From the NCBI RefSeq assembly GCF_011044255.1, contig NZ_CP049107.1, positions 248,001-312,000 on the forward strand: a DNA stretch of 64,000 nucleotides. The letters run 5' to 3'. Below, in pieces: positions 1 to 10,717 of the stretch. The notes under the pieces were generated by a model. That model did no database searches. It had not been told where the DNA came from and saw nothing but the letters and a program-made list of their open reading frames with translations. Each line of letters begins with the position of its first letter. Position 1 is the stretch's first letter. The DNA is from Rhizorhabdus phycosphaerae (GTDB lineage Bacteria > Pseudomonadota > Alphaproteobacteria > Sphingomonadales > Sphingomonadaceae). The position numbers were made by a program, and so were the translations under genes.

Positions 1-3000
1 TTCGGCAGCGACGTTGGCGGCGGCGAGGCGCTCGGCCTCCAGCTGCTGCAACGCCCGTCGATAGTCGCGCGGCATCACCTTGACGAAGCGCGACAGCGTA
101 TTCTCCCAATCCTCCAGCAGGGCAGCCGCCTGGGCGCTGCCCGTGTGGAGGTGATGGCGTTCGAGCAGGATGCGGAGCCGCGCGGCGTCATGGCGGAGCA
201 TGTCGCCCATGCCATAATCATGGACGCTGACCGCACGCTGCTGCGGCCGGCCTTCCTCCACGTCGGCGTCCGCCGCCGGATCGATCGGCTCGACATCGAC
301 CATCGCCAGGTTGCAACGCTGACGGAACAGCCCATCGGCGTCATAGACATAGGCGATACCGCCCGACATGCCGGCCGCGAAGTTGCGCCCGGTCTGGCCG
401 AGCACGACGACCACGCCGCCGGTCATATATTCGCAGCCATGGTCGCCGGTGCCTTCGACGACTGCGATCGCGCCCGAGTTGCGCACCGCGAAACGCTCGC
501 CGGCGACACCCTGGAAATAGGCCTCGCCCGCGATCGCGCCGTAAAGCACGGTGTTGCCGACGATGATGTTCTCCAGCGGGTTGCGGTTCACATGGCCGGG
601 CTGGCGGACGATCACGCGGCCGCCCGACAGGCCCTTGCCGACATAGTCGTTGCCGTCACCCGTCAGCTCGAGGGTCACGCCATGGGCGAGGAAGGCGCCA
701 AAGCTCTGCCCGGCGACGCCCGACAGGCGGATCGTGATGGTGTTCTCGAGCAGACCCTCATGGCCATAACGTCGTGCAACTTCGCCCGAGAGCATCGCGC
801 CAACGGTCCGGTTCACGTTGAAGACGGGCCGTTCGATGACGACCGGCTCACCGCTTTCCAGCGCCGGCGCCGCGGCCGCGATCAGGTCGTTGTCTAGGGC
901 TCCGTCGAGCCCATGGTCCTGATACTGCGAATGGTGAAGCGTGTTGCCCATCGCCGGCTCGGCGCGGTGCAGCAGGCGACCCAGTTCGACGCCGTGCGCC
1001 TTCCAATGGTTGAGCGCCTTGCGCATGTCGATCCGGTCGACCCGACCGACCATCTCCTTGAGCGTGCGGAAGCCCATCTCCGCCATGATCTGGCGAAGCT
1101 CTTCCGCGACGAAGAAGAAATAGTTGATCACATGCTCGGGCTGGCCGCTGAAGCGCGCGCGAAGGACGGGATCCTGCGTCGCGACGCCGACCGGGCAGGT
1201 GTTCAGATGGCATTTGCGCATCATGATGCAGCCGGCAGCGATCAGCGGCGCGGTGGCGAAGCCGAACTCGTCGGCACCGAGCAGCGCGCCGATCGCGACG
1301 TCGCGGCCCGTCCGCAGGCCGCCATCGACCTGCACGACGATCCGACTGCGCAGACCGTTGAGGAGCAGCGTCTGCTGGGTCTCGGCGAGGCCGATCTCCC
1401 AAGGGCTGCCGGCATGGGTCAGCGAGGTGAGGGGGGACGCTCCGGTGCCGCCCTCATAGCCGGAGATGGTCACATGGTCGGCGCGCGCCTTGGAGACGCC
1501 TGCGGCAACCGTGCCGACGCCGACTTCGGACACCAGCTTGACCGAGACTCGCGCACCCGGATTGACGTTCTTCAGGTCGTGGATCAGCTGCGCCAGATCC
1601 TCGATCGAATAGATGTCATGATGCGGCGGCGGGGAGATGAGGCCGACGCCCGGCGTGGAGTGGCGCACGCGGGCGATGTTCTTGTCGACCTTGTCGCCAG
1701 GCAACTGGCCGCCTTCGCCGGGCTTCGCGCCCTGCGCCATCTTGATCTGGATGTCGTCGGCATTGACCAGATATTCGGTCGTCACGCCGAAGCGGCCCGA
1801 GGCGACCTGCTTGATCGCAGAACGCATCGAATCGCCGTTGGGCAGCGGCTTGAAGCGGTCGGCTTCCTCGCCGCCTTCGCCGGTGTTCGAACGTCCGCCG
1901 ATGCGGTTCATCGCCAGGGCGAGCGTCGTATGCGCTTCGCGCGAGATCGAACCGAAGCTCATCGCGCCGGTGGCGAAGCGCTTGACGATTTCGGACGCCG
2001 GCTCGACCTCGTCGATGCTGATCGGCCTGTCGGCCTTCTTGAGCTCCATCAGCCCACGGATCGTGAGGACGCGTTCGTTCTGCTCGTTGATCGAGCGGGC
2101 AAACTCGGCGTAGCGGTCCTGGCTGTTGCCGCGCACCGCATGCTGGAGCGACGCGACGCTCTCGGGGGTCCAGGCATGTTCCTCGCCACGGATACGATAG
2201 CCATAGACGCCCCCGACATCGAGCATGTTGCGATAGATCGGGTTGTCGCCATAGGCAGCCGCGTGGCGGCGAACCGTCTCCTCGGCGACTTCCTTGAGGC
2301 CAATGCCTTCGATCGTGGTCGCGGTACCGGTAAAGTACTTCTCGATGAACGCCGATGACAGCCCGACAGCATCGAAGATCTGGGCGCCGCAATAGCTCTG
2401 ATAGGTCGAGATGCCCATCTTGGACATGACCTTCAATATGCCCTTGCCGACCGCCTTGATGTAGTTCTTCTGGACCTCGTAGCTGCTCAGCTCGAGCCCC
2501 TGGCGGACGCGGATTTCCTCCAGCGTGTCGAAGGCGAGATAGGGGTTGACCGCTTCGGCGCCATAGCCCGCGAGCACGCAGAAATGATGAACCTCGCGCG
2601 CTTCGCCGCTTTCGACGACGAGGCCGGTCTGCATCCGCAGGCCCTGCTTCACCAGATGATGGTGCACTGCTGCGGTGGCGAGCAACGACGGCATTGCTAT
2701 GCGATCGGAGCCCTGCGCGCGGTCGGACAGGATCAGGATGTTCTTGTCGGCCAGCACCGCTTCGGTCGCGGCCCAGCACATCTCCTTGAGCGCGGACGCC
2801 AGCCCTTCGGCGCCGGCCGACGCGTCCCAGGTCATGTCGATCGTCTCGGTACGGAAGGCACCGTCGAGCTGCGCCTCGGCCGAGCGGATCCGCGCGACAT
2901 CCTCATTGGTCAGGATCGGCTGGTCGACCTCGAGGCGGAGATGGGTTCCCGCCTGGCGGCCGAGGAGGTTCGGGCGCGGGCCGATCATCGATACCAGCGA

Positions 3001-4650
3001 CATGACCAGTTCCTCGCGGATCGGGTCGATCGGCGGATTGGTGACCTGCGCGAAATTCTGCTTGAAATAGTCGTAGAGTAGCCGCGAGCGGTTCGACAGA
3101 ACGGCGATCGGCGTGTCGGTGCCCATCGAGCCGATCGGATCCTCGCCGTTGCGCGCCATCGGCTCGAGGAATTTGGAGATGTCCTCCTGGGTGTAGCCGA
3201 AGGCCTGCTGGCTATCGAGCAGCGACCGGGGATCGTTGCGCAGGGCGGGCGTCTCGCCGATCTCGTCGGCGTCGAGGACGTGAAGGTCCTTCAGCTTATA
3301 CTGCGTCTCCTCGAGCCACTGGGCATAGGGCGCGGCCTTGGCGAGACTCGCCTTTATCTCTTCGTCCTCGATGATCCGGCCCTGCTCCATGTCGATCAGG
3401 AGCATCTTGCCGGGCTGGAGGCGCCATTTGCGGACGATCTTCTCCTCGGGGATCGGAAGCACGCCCGATTCCGAAGCCATGATCACATGATCGTCGTCGG
3501 TGACGAGGAAGCGCGCCGGACGCAGGCCATTGCGGTCGAGAGTCGCACCGATCTGGCGGCCGTCGGTGAAGGCGACGGCGGCGGGGCCGTCCCACGGCTC
3601 CATCAGCGCCGCATGATATTCGTAGAAAGCCTTCCGATCGGGGTCCATCAGCGGATTGCCGGCCCACGCTTCCGGGATGAGCATCATCACCGCATGAGCG
3701 AGCGAATAGCCGCCGGCCACGAGCAGTTCGAGTGCATTGTCGAGGCATGCCGTGTCGGACTGGCCATGCGGGATTATCGGCCAGATCTTGTCGAGGTCGG
3801 CGCCGATCAGTTCGGATTCCATCGTGCGACGGCGCGCGTTCATCCAGTTCACATTGCCGCGCACCGTGTTGATCTCACCATTGTGCGCGATGAAGCGATA
3901 GGGGTGCGCCAGCTTCCAGCTCGGGAAGGTGTTGGTCGAGAAGCGCTGGTGGACGAGGGCGATCGCCGAGGTCGTCAGCGGATCGGACAGATCCTTGTAG
4001 AAGCTGCCGACCTGGCCGGCGAGCAGCAGACCCTTGTAAACCACGGTCCGGCTCGAGAAGGACGGCATGTAGAGGTCGGTGAGCTCGGGAAGTCCATGCT
4101 TCTCGGCGAGCTTCTCCAGCGGGTTCTGCGTCTGCTTGCGGATCACGAGCAGCTTGCGTTCGAACGCGTCCTGATCGGCACAGTTCGCGCCGCGGCCGAC
4201 GATGGCCTGGCGGATGACCGGCATCTCGTCGAGCACAGCTTGGCCGAGGCCGGCGGTGTCGACCGGGACATCGCGCCATCCGACGAGGGTCTGGCCTTCC
4301 TTGGCGATGAACGTCTCGAACTTCGACACTGCGAAGTCGCGCGCGGCTTCGTCGCGGGGCAGGAAGCACATTGCAACGGCATAGTCGCCGGGCTGCGGCA
4401 GGGTAACCCCCGCACCATGTGCCCAGTTGCGAAAGAGCGCATCGGGGATCTGGATAAGGATGCCGGCGCCATCGCCCAGCAGCGGGTCCGCGCCAACGGC
4501 GCCGCGATGATCGATCTTGAGCAGAATCTCCAGGCCGCGCTGCACGACTTCGTTGGATTTAATGCCACGAATATTCGCGATGAAGCCGACGCCGCACGCG
4601 TCGTGCTCGTTGCGGGAATCGTACAAACCCTGGTTCTGCGGATAGCTCAT
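1..4650 (-). CDS. gltB: Glutamate synthase (NADPH) large subunit, 3' end cut by window
   Basis: Transfers the glutamine amide nitrogen to 2-oxoglutarate in ammonium assimilation, working with a small subunit (GltD) that is not in the window. The start at 4650 encodes MSYPQNQG and is followed by Cys19-Gly-Val-Gly-Phe, the class II amidotransferase nucleophile after a short propeptide. Around residue 1137 (near 1190-1245) lies [15 protein letters not shown], the 3Fe-4S cysteine motif of the family. The frame stays open for 1550 codons to base 1 and ends in [13 protein letters not shown], typical of the extreme C-terminus, so only a few residues and the stop should be missing. The central FMN domain and the C-terminal GXGXG beta-helix are expected from the family and the length. 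Confidence 0.96.
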   Translation of the reverse strand, partial: MSYPQNQGLYDSRNEHDACGVGFIANIRGIKSNEVVQRGLEILLKIDHRGAVGADPLLGDGAGILIQIPDALFRNWAHGAGVTLPQPGDYAVAMCFLPRDEAARDFAVSKFETFIAKEGQTLVGWRDVPVDTAGLGQAVLDEMPVIRQAIVGRGANCADQDAFERKLLVIRKQTQNPLEKLAEKHGLPELTDLYMPSFSSRTVVYKGLLLAGQVGSFYKDLSDPLTTSAIALVHQRFSTNTFPSWKLAHPYRFIAHNGEINTVRGNVNWMNARRRTMESELIGADLDKIWPIIPHGQSDTACLDNALELLVAGGYSLAHAVMMLIPEAWAGNPLMDPDRKAFYEYHAALMEPWDGPAAVAFTDGRQIGATLDRNGLRPARFLVTDDDHVIMASESGVLPIPEEKIVRKWRLQPGKMLLIDMEQGRIIEDEEIKASLAKAAPYAQWLEETQYKLKDLHVLDADEIGETPALRNDPRSLLDSQQAFGYTQEDISKFLEPMARNGEDPIGSMGTDTPIAVLSNRSRLLYDYFKQNFAQVTNPPIDPIREELVMSLVSMIGPRPNLLGRQAGTHLRLEVDQPILTNEDVARIRSAEAQLDGAFRTETIDMTWDASAGAEGLASALKEMCWAATEAVLADKNILILSDRAQGSDRIAMPSLLATAAVHHHLVKQGLRMQTGLVVESGEAREVHHFCVLAGYGAEAVNPYLAFDTLEEIRVRQGLELSSYEVQKNYIKAVGKGILKVMSKMGISTYQSYCGAQIFDAVGLSSAFIEKYFTGTATTIEGIGLKEVAEETVRRHAAAYGDNPIYRNMLDVGGVYGYRIRGEEHAWTPESVASLQHAVRGNSQDRYAEFARSINEQNERVLTIRGLMELKKADRPISIDEVEPASEIVKRFATGAMSFGSISREAHTTLALAMNRIGGRSNTGEGGEEADRFKPLPNGDSMRSAIKQVASGRFGVTTEYLVNADDIQIKMAQGAKPGEGGQLPGDKVDKNIARVRHSTPGVGLISPPPHHDIYSIEDLAQLIHDLKNVNPGARVSVKLVSEVGVGTVAAGVSKARADHVTISGYEGGTGASPLTSLTHAGSPWEIGLAETQQTLLLNGLRSRIVVQVDGGLRTGRDVAIGALLGADEFGFATAPLIAAGCIMMRKCHLNTCPVGVATQDPVLRARFSGQPEHVINYFFFVAEELRQIMAEMGFRTLKEMVGRVDRIDMRKALNHWKAHGVELGRLLHRAEPAMGNTLHHSQYQDHGLDGALDNDLIAAAAPALESGEPVVIERPVFNVNRTVGAMLSGEVARRYGHEGLLENTITIRLSGVAGQSFGAFLAHGVTLELTGDGNDYVGKGLSGGRVIVRQPGHVNRNPLENIIVGNTVLYGAIAGEAYFQGVAGERFAVRNSGAIAVVEGTGDHGCEYMTGGVVVVLGQTGRNFAAGMSGGIAYVYDADGLFRQRCNLAMVDVEPIDPAADADVEEGRPQQRAVSVHDYGMGDMLRHDAARLRILLERHHLHTGSAQAAALLEDWENTLSRFVKVMPRDYRRALQQLEAERLAAANVAAE

Positions 4651-4838
4651 CCGGCGATCTAGCTCCCCCAATGCGGCCCGGTACCGACCGGCCCTTCGGA
4701 GCGGTGCCTATACAGCGATGCGCGAGCGAAGGAACCCTTCAAAAAGACGGGGGGATGCAACCTGATCTATCAAGGCCGCGCGCCTGTACGCATTTTAGTT
4801 GCAGAGCCTGTCGTTGGTGCCGGTGAGTCAGCCAAGCG

Positions 4839-4854
4839 TCCGTATTAAAACGGA
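4839..4854. promoter_or_regulatory. 16-bp inverted repeat upstream of usp gene
   Basis: TCCGT and ACGGA form perfect arms around ATTAAA. The site ends 56 bp before the stress protein start at 4911. A closely similar 16-mer, TCCGTATTTCTACATA read on the minus strand, lies at 8702-8717 between the DUF4010 and kinase genes. Both share TCCGTATT and a following AC. This is a candidate operator, possibly for the FixJ-like regulator encoded at 10710-11324; that link is inference. Confidence 0.4.
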
Positions 4855-4910
4855 TGTCGCCCGATACGGGCATCGGTCAGCTTCCCTAACGTCCGATGAC
4901 GGAGGCTCCG

Positions 4911-5717
4911 ATGAAGAATTTCTTGCTGCTGGTGCATGACGATGAAGGACAGGAGGCGCGGCTGCAGGTTGCGCTGGATCTTGCGCGTGCGTTCGACGGC
5001 CATCTCAATTGCGTCGATGTCGCGATATTGCCCGTCATCGAAGCCGACGCGTGGTCGGGCGGGGCAGGGACCGCGATGCTGCTGACCGAGGAAAAGACGC
5101 GCGAGGCCGCCAATCGCGAAGATCTCGAACAGCGCCTGGCGCAAGAAGGCGTCTCCTGGACCTGGTTCGATGCCACGGGCGAGATCGCGCCCTGTCTGGC
5201 AAAGGCATCGAGCCTGAACGACCTCATCATCCTCAATCGCCGACTCGACGGCCTGCCTATCCCGGACATGCGCGCGGCAGCGGCCGAGCTTGTCCTCAAG
5301 AGCGGTAAGCCGGTGCTGGCCGTGCCCGCCACGGCGCGAAGCCTGAATATTGCGGGACGGGCTTTGGTCGCCTGGGACGGCTCGAACGAGGCGGAGCGTG
5401 CCTTGCGTGCCGCTGTCCCCCTGTTGGCCAAGGCGGAACAGGTCGTCCTCCTCCAGATCGAGGATGGCTCGACCGCTGGATCGGTGGCCGATGCCGCATC
5501 CTATCTGTCCCGCCATGGCGTTCATCCGAACGTGCTTTCCGAGAAGGCGGGGGACAAGAGTATCGCCGAGACTTTGCTGGGGGCGATCGGTCATCAACGC
5601 AGCGACTATGTCGTCATGGGTGCCTATGGGCATTCCCGCCTCGCCGAGGCGATTTTCGGCGGGGTTACCAAACGACTTCTCGACGATAGTCCCGTGCCGC
5701 TTTTCCTGGCGCATTGA
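4911..5717 (+). CDS. Universal stress protein, tandem UspA domains
   Basis: This 268-residue cytoplasmic protein consists of two UspA folds. The second half ends in GAYGHSRLAEAIFGGVTKRLL, which matches the ATP-binding G-2x-G-9x-G(S/T) signature, while the first half lacks a clear nucleotide motif. Family members bind ATP/AMP and support survival of stress such as low oxygen or starvation; their clients are unknown here. An ATG also exists at 4896, but GGAGG at 4901-4905 sits five bases before ATG 4911, so I chose 4911. It is followed in the same direction by the beta-CASP gene about 57 bp later, probably as one transcript. A conserved inverted repeat upstream suggests specific control. Confidence 0.9.
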   Translation: MKNFLLLVHDDEGQEARLQVALDLARAFDGHLNCVDVAILPVIEADAWSGGAGTAMLLTEEKTREAANREDLEQRLAQEGVSWTWFDATGEIAPCLAKASSLNDLIILNRRLDGLPIPDMRAAAAELVLKSGKPVLAVPATARSLNIAGRALVAWDGSNEAERALRAAVPLLAKAEQVVLLQIEDGSTAGSVADAASYLSRHGVHPNVLSEKAGDKSIAETLLGAIGHQRSDYVVMGAYGHSRLAEAIFGGVTKRLLDDSPVPLFLAH

Positions 5718-5774
5718 TCGCATGGACGCGGAGCCCTGTTGCGGACCGCAAGGACGCGAGGGGATGCGTGTGCC

Positions 5775-7409
5775 ATGACCGGCGGGGTCGAAATCGTCTT
5801 TCACGGCGCCGCCGGCACGGTTACGGGATCCTGTGCCGAACTCCGTTGGAACGGGCGCCGGTTCCTGGTGGATTGCGGCCTGTTCCAGGGGTCGCGAAGC
5901 CTGGAGCAACTGAACGAAGGGCCGTTCGCCTTTGCCCCGTCCGCCATCGACGCGGTCCTGCTGACTCATGCGCATATCGACCACAGCGGATTGCTGCCGC
6001 GCCTTGTCCGACAGGGCTATGCCGGCGCGATCTGCTGCACGCCTGCGACGGCAGAACTGCTGGGCTTCATGCTGGCCGATTCCGCGCGGTTGCAGGAGGG
6101 GGAGGCGCTTCGCCGCAACCGGCGACGCGATCGCGCCGATGAGGAAGCGGTCGAGCCTCTCTATACGAGCCGGGATGCCGAGCGGGCGGCTGCGGCCGCC
6201 CAGCCCCACGAATTTGGCGCGTGGTTCGAGCCGGTCGAGGGCGTTCGCGCGCGCTTCTGGAATGCGGGCCATATCCTGGGCTCGGCCTCGATCGAGGTCG
6301 AAGTCGGCGGACTCAGGCTCCTGTTCTCGGGCGATATCGGTTCCGCCACGAAAAGCCTTGAGCCGCCCGCCGCCGCCCCGGCCGGAATCGACTTCCTGTT
6401 CTGTGAATCCACTTATGGCGACCGCGAGAAGGAGGATGTCGATGCGGAAGCGCGCCGGGCGCTGCTGGCGGCGGAGGTCGCCGAAGCGGGCAGGCGCGGC
6501 GGAAATCTCGTCATCCCGGTTTTCGCGATCGAGCGGGCGCAGGAGATTCTCGCCGACCTCGCGCTGTTATACGAATCGGGCGCGCTGCCATTTCGTCCGA
6601 CCTTTCTCGACTCGCCTCTGGCGATCCGCGCGACCGCCTTGTTCGAACGGCAGCATCTGCCGGGGACGCGCGACGGGGCCCTGTTCCGGCACCCGGCCTT
6701 CCATTTCGTCGAGGACACGGCCGAATCGATGCGGCTCAACCATGTGAGCGGTGCCGTCATCATGGCGGGCTCGGGCATGTGCGAGGGCGGCCGCATCCGC
6801 CACCATCTGCTGCACAATCTCGGAAGACCCGAGTCCAGCGTGCTGTTCGTGGGCTATCAGGCGCGGGGAACGCTCGGCCGGACGATCGTCGACGGTGCCT
6901 CCCGCGTGCGGATCTCGGGCCATGACGTTGCCGTACGGGCCCGTGTCGCGCGGATCGACGCCTATTCGGCGCATGCCGACCGGAGCGATCTGCTGCGATG
7001 GATCGCGCAGCGCGACCCGGTTCGCGGCGCTCTCTTCCTCTGGCATGGCGAGGGTGAAGCGCTGGAGGCTTTGCGTCGTGCGACCGAGGCCAGGCACGAC
7101 GTGGTGGTACCGGCGATCGGAGAGCAGTATCTGCTCGATGCCGAGACCGGTGCCCACCGCATGAAGACCGGCTATCCCCGCGTGGCTGCGATATTGGGCG
7201 GTGACTGGCAGAACGCCTATGCCGATCTTGCGGTCAACCTGAAGCGCGACCTTCAGCGTATCGAGGGCGAAGCAGCTCGGCGCGAGGCGTTGCGCCAGAT
7301 GCGCGCAATACTCGATCGCTTCGCGCAGCGACGGGCCGGGTCACAAGCTCCGCAGACCATAGACAAGGAGCAGCGCGCTGGCGCCGGCGAAGAGCCCGCT
7401 GCCGGCTAG
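5775..7409 (+). CDS. Metallo-beta-lactamase/beta-CASP RNase-like protein
   Basis: A 544-residue protein of the MBL-beta-CASP family, related to RNA exonucleases and CPSF-like hydrolases. THAHIDHSG gives the zinc motif HxHxDH (H65, H67, D69, H70). AGHILGSASI and FSGDIG are further MBL motifs, CESTYGDR opens the beta-CASP region, and AYSAHADRSDLL is the C-terminal RNA-specificity block. It probably cuts RNA in the cytoplasm; the substrate is unknown. ATG 5775 was preferred to the longer frame from 5739 because the protein then starts right before the MBL fold and a GAGGGG sequence lies upstream. Homologues often sit beside usp genes in low-oxygen loci. Its last 69 bases overlap the oppositely oriented DUF4010 gene. 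Confidence 0.88.
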   Translation: MTGGVEIVFHGAAGTVTGSCAELRWNGRRFLVDCGLFQGSRSLEQLNEGPFAFAPSAIDAVLLTHAHIDHSGLLPRLVRQGYAGAICCTPATAELLGFMLADSARLQEGEALRRNRRRDRADEEAVEPLYTSRDAERAAAAAQPHEFGAWFEPVEGVRARFWNAGHILGSASIEVEVGGLRLLFSGDIGSATKSLEPPAAAPAGIDFLFCESTYGDREKEDVDAEARRALLAAEVAEAGRRGGNLVIPVFAIERAQEILADLALLYESGALPFRPTFLDSPLAIRATALFERQHLPGTRDGALFRHPAFHFVEDTAESMRLNHVSGAVIMAGSGMCEGGRIRHHLLHNLGRPESSVLFVGYQARGTLGRTIVDGASRVRISGHDVAVRARVARIDAYSAHADRSDLLRWIAQRDPVRGALFLWHGEGEALEALRRATEARHDVVVPAIGEQYLLDAETGAHRMKTGYPRVAAILGGDWQNAYADLAVNLKRDLQRIEGEAARREALRQMRAILDRFAQRRAGSQAPQTIDKEQRAGAGEEPAAG

Positions 7410-8606
7410 CCATGCGGCGGTCGAACGACCTTGGCGGCCTGCGAGAGCGAGCGTTATGCCGGCCTTGAGCAGCGTATTGGCGATGACCGGGCCCGACAAT
7501 ATGGCTGCCGCAAGAGGCGGAGCTATGGTCGCGGCAGGGACGCCGGACAGCGTCATGATCGCGGCATCGACATCGGCGAGGCCCGTCAGCAGCAGGACGG
7601 TCGAAAAACCGAGATTGCCGAACTCGATCAGGGCCCATTTGCTGGCGAGCATCATGATCGCGACAAGCGCCGCGAGGCCCAGGGCCACGTGCAGGTCCAG
7701 CGGGTTGCCCGCCCTGGACTCGACGGGTGGGCTGCCGGCCGCACCGAGGCGCGCCGTGCCGAGGATTGGCACGAGCAGCAGGGTGAGCGCGGACGCGAGA
7801 ATGGCGGCGATCCAGGGGGCGACCGGCGTGACCAGAAGGGCCGTCAGCGCGATGACCCTGGCATACATGACTGCTCCGGCCAGCAGTATCGCCGAAGACA
7901 GGGCGTCTCGCGCGTCGGGTTCCGTCGCGATGCGCCTGGCGCAGGCGGTGGTCACTGCCGTCGAGGACACCAGCGAGCCGAGCAGCGCTGTCAGCAAGGT
8001 GCCCTGATGCAGCTTGCTGCGCCGGCTGGCGACATAGCCTGCGAAGCAGAGACCGGAGACGAGCACCACCACGAGCCAGAGCTTGTGCGGGTTCCAGGCA
8101 TCGAGCGGCCCCATGGCCCGGTCCGGCAGCAGCGGCAGGACGACGAGCGCGATAATCGCGAAACGGGCCGCCGCGCGCATCTCTGCACCGGTCATGCCCG
8201 AGAGGATCCCATGCAGGGGCTCGCGGGCGGAGAGGAGGGCGGTGACCACCGCAGCGGCGGCGACCGCTTCGGTCGCATATCCGGTCGTTGCGAGGAAGCC
8301 GAGGCCGAAGGTCAGTTGCGCGACGATCGCTCCGGTTGCGCTAAGCCCCTGTCGTTCCGCACTTCGCCGCCAATATCCGATCGCCAATATGGCGCCGGTC
8401 GCAAGCGCCATGGCGATCGCCAGCGCCACCGGGGCCAGGCCCGCAACGCCGCCGGCCAGGCCGAGTACGCCATGGGTGCGTAGTCCGGCGATACGGGTCC
8501 CGGTCATGGCGTCGCGGTTCGTCCAGCCGCGCTGAAGCCCTATCAGCAGGCCTGCCGCCAATGCCTGGCCGAGCCCGGACAGGGTCGAAAGGGATATCTG
8601 CTCCAT
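7341..8606 (-). CDS. MgtC/SapB-DUF4010 family membrane protein
   Basis: A 421-residue, very hydrophobic protein with roughly a dozen membrane segments. The N-terminus (LGQALAAGLLIGLQRGW, then GTRIAGLRTHGVLGLAGG) matches the MgtC/SapB-like start of DUF4010 proteins, and the DUF4010 part follows. No transport activity is established for this family; a role in ion homeostasis or stress is only a guess. The frame is open upstream to 8822, but the family N-terminus begins at ATG 8606. The gene converges on the beta-CASP gene with a 69-bp tail overlap and diverges from the sensor kinase gene. Two candidate operators lie in the divergent region. Confidence 0.82.
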   Translation of the reverse strand: MEQISLSTLSGLGQALAAGLLIGLQRGWTNRDAMTGTRIAGLRTHGVLGLAGGVAGLAPVALAIAMALATGAILAIGYWRRSAERQGLSATGAIVAQLTFGLGFLATTGYATEAVAAAAVVTALLSAREPLHGILSGMTGAEMRAAARFAIIALVVLPLLPDRAMGPLDAWNPHKLWLVVVLVSGLCFAGYVASRRSKLHQGTLLTALLGSLVSSTAVTTACARRIATEPDARDALSSAILLAGAVMYARVIALTALLVTPVAPWIAAILASALTLLLVPILGTARLGAAGSPPVESRAGNPLDLHVALGLAALVAIMMLASKWALIEFGNLGFSTVLLLTGLADVDAAIMTLSGVPAATIAPPLAAAILSGPVIANTLLKAGITLALAGRQGRSTAAWLAGSGLFAGASALLLVYGLRSL

Positions 8607-8701
8607 GATGCTCCGCAGCGGCAAGGGGCGAAATGTGGGCCTGCCCTGTCCGCAAGGGCAAGCCGCAGGTTCAGCTTCGGCGCGGTGGGTCCGAGAGGCG
8701 A

Positions 8702-8717
8702 TATGTAGAAATACGGA
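8702..8717. promoter_or_regulatory. Second copy of the usp-type 16-bp motif
   Basis: Read on the minus strand this is TCCGTATTTCTACATA, which matches the 4839-4854 site at TCCGTATT and the following AC. It is about 96 bp upstream of the DUF4010 start and 150 bp upstream of the preferred kinase start. Its placement in a divergent intergenic region fits an operator or activator site. Confidence 0.35.
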
Positions 8718-8757
8718 TGAGCCCATGATTATCATGGCGCGCAAGCCCGCCATGCTG

Positions 8758-8769
8758 TTGTACATACAA
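8758..8769. promoter_or_regulatory. Short perfect palindrome in divergent promoter region
   Basis: TTGTA and TACAA flank CA, making a perfect 12-bp inverted repeat about 100 bp before the kinase start. No regulator is assigned. It does not have the four-base spacing of an FNR/FixK box. Confidence 0.25.
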
Positions 8770-8866
8770 TCAAAGCTTGGGGACGTGGTCGCATGGCGGT
8801 GCGACGGTATATCGGTCGGCATCGATCATCCGGGGGGGATGTGGGCCGGGCAGGGGGCTTGCGCGT

Positions 8867-10717
8867 TTGACAGGGCCAAAGCGAAGATTGGGACAGGGAG
8901 TCGTTGCCGGACTCGGCGGTACGGCGATTCTGGCACTGGCGATCGCTGCAGGGCGGCTGCCCGCGCTCGGCGATGGCGGCAACCTGCTGCTGCTGTTGCC
9001 GGTCCTGGGTGCGGCGATGCTGGGTGGCTTCATTCCTGCGCTCGTCACCGCAGTCTTCGCGTTTATGCTCGCCGAATGGGCGGGAGCCTTCTTCGCGGCC
9101 TTCGCAAGCGGTACTCCGGCCATGCTCAGCATGGCGGCCGGGGCCGCAATCCTTGTTCTGCTCGGCTATCTGACGGACCGCAACGCCGGCCGTTCGCGGC
9201 GTGCTGCAGGCCAGGCCAGCGACGAACTCAACCTGCTGATCGACGGCGCGTCCGAATATGCAATCTATATGCTCGATCCCGAAGGCCGGGTGACGATCTG
9301 GAACAAGGGTGCCGAGCGGCTCAAGGGCTGGCTGGAATCCGAAGCTGTCGGGCGATATCTCGCGGACTTCTACGCGCCCGACGCGGTCGCAGCGGGAAAA
9401 CCCGAGGCCGATCTCGAGCGCGCCCGTCGCGAGGGCCGCTTCCAGGAGGAGGAGATGGCGACCCGCAAGGACGGCACCCAGTTTCTTGCCAATATTTCGC
9501 TGACCGCCCTCTATGACGACAAGGGCAAGCTGCGCGGCTTCGGCAAGGTGATCCGCGACGTTACCGAACAGCGCGCTGCCGAACGGCAGCTTCGATCGAG
9601 CGCGGCACAGATGCGTTCTATCCTTTCAACCGTGCCCGACGCGATGATCGTCATCGATTCGCGCGGGAGGATCATCTCGTTCAGCGCTGCGGCGGAGCGT
9701 CTGTTCGGCTTTTCGGAACGGGAGGTGTTCGGGGCGAACATCAGCCGGCTCATGCCGTCCCCCGACCGCGAACGGCACGACGCCTATATCCAGCGCTACC
9801 TGGCCACCGGCGAGCGCCGGATCATCGGCATCGGGCGCACGGTGACGGGGCTCAAGCGCGACGGGTCGACTTTCCCCATGCAATTGGCGGTCGGCGAGGC
9901 CGCCGTCGAGGGCGAGCCGGTGTTCACCGGCTTCATCAGCGATCTCAGCGAGCAGATGCTTGCCGAACAGCGCATCGAGGATCTTCGCTCCAACCTGATC
10001 CACGTCGCGCGGGTCAGCGCCATGGGAACCATGGCATCCACCCTGGCGCATGAATTGAACCAGCCGATCACAGCCGTGATGAACTATGTCGAGACTATCC
10101 GGGACATGCTGGAAAGCCCGGATCCGGGCGATTTCCCGATCATTCGCGATGCGCTGTCCGAGACGGCGAGTGAGGCGATGCGCGCCGGCCAGATCGTCCG
10201 GAGGCTGCGCGAGTTCGTCGCCAAGGGCGAAGTCGAGAAGACCGTCGAAGACCTGCCGGCGCTGATCGACGAGGCGGCGAAGCTGGCACTCATCGGCGCG
10301 CGCGAAAAGGGCGTCCATGTCGAGTTCGCCGTCGATCCCGAGGCGACACCGGTCCTAGTTGACCGCGTGCAGATCCAGCAGGTGCTGATCAACCTGATGC
10401 GCAACGCGGTCGAGGCAATGTCGGCCCTTCCCGCAGGGGTGCCCCGCGAACTCCGCCTGTCCACTCATGTCGAGGAAGCAGGGCTGGTCCGGATCGCGGT
10501 GCGCGACACCGGCCCCGGCGTCGCGGCCGAGATCGTCTCCGACCTGTTCCGGGCGTTCAACAGCACCAAGACCGACGGCATGGGGCTGGGCCTGTCGATC
10601 TGCCGGACCATCGTCGAGGCCAATGGTGGGCGGATCTGGTACGAACCCGGCGCGTCCGGCGGATCCATTTTTCAATTCACCATCGTCAGAATAGAAACGG
10701 AGGACCAAGATGGCTGA
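8867..10717 (+). CDS. FixL-like PAS-PAS sensor histidine kinase, membrane anchored
   Basis: About 616 residues. The N-terminal ~105 residues hold four hydrophobic stretches resembling the KdpD/DUF4118 membrane module. PAS domains start near residues 122 and 248, followed by HisKA with HELNQPITAVMNYV (phospho-acceptor His395) and an HATPase with NLMRNAVEA, DTGPGV and GMGLGLSICRTIVEANGG. The HELNQP box and architecture are FixL/DctB-like. PAS2 resembles FixL, but I cannot confirm a haem ligand, so oxygen sensing is inference. Start choice is weak: the open frame begins at TTG 8777, but TTG 8867, with CAGGGGG upstream, places the membrane domain at the N-terminus. It overlaps the response regulator by eight bases, so the two are surely a pair. 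Confidence 0.87.
   Translation: MTGPKRRLGQGVVAGLGGTAILALAIAAGRLPALGDGGNLLLLLPVLGAAMLGGFIPALVTAVFAFMLAEWAGAFFAAFASGTPAMLSMAAGAAILVLLGYLTDRNAGRSRRAAGQASDELNLLIDGASEYAIYMLDPEGRVTIWNKGAERLKGWLESEAVGRYLADFYAPDAVAAGKPEADLERARREGRFQEEEMATRKDGTQFLANISLTALYDDKGKLRGFGKVIRDVTEQRAAERQLRSSAAQMRSILSTVPDAMIVIDSRGRIISFSAAAERLFGFSEREVFGANISRLMPSPDRERHDAYIQRYLATGERRIIGIGRTVTGLKRDGSTFPMQLAVGEAAVEGEPVFTGFISDLSEQMLAEQRIEDLRSNLIHVARVSAMGTMASTLAHELNQPITAVMNYVETIRDMLESPDPGDFPIIRDALSETASEAMRAGQIVRRLREFVAKGEVEKTVEDLPALIDEAAKLALIGAREKGVHVEFAVDPEATPVLVDRVQIQQVLINLMRNAVEAMSALPAGVPRELRLSTHVEEAGLVRIAVRDTGPGVAAEIVSDLFRAFNSTKTDGMGLGLSICRTIVEANGGRIWYEPGASGGSIFQFTIVRIETEDQDG

Noticed and set aside
145-4662. Long plus-strand reading frames across 145-4662
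   Set aside because: They are antisense to the continuous gltB frame, which shows the amidotransferase and Fe-S motifs. Their composition is typical of shadow frames in GC-rich DNA.
4741-4780. CTGATCTATCAA as an FNR/FixK box upstream of usp
   Set aside because: The half-sites TGAT and ATCA are only two bases apart. FNR/FixK boxes need four, so I do not call it.
4845-6272. 475-residue minus-strand frame over the usp/beta-CASP genes
   Set aside because: The opposite strand encodes recognisable Usp and MBL motifs, and this frame has no domain-like pattern.
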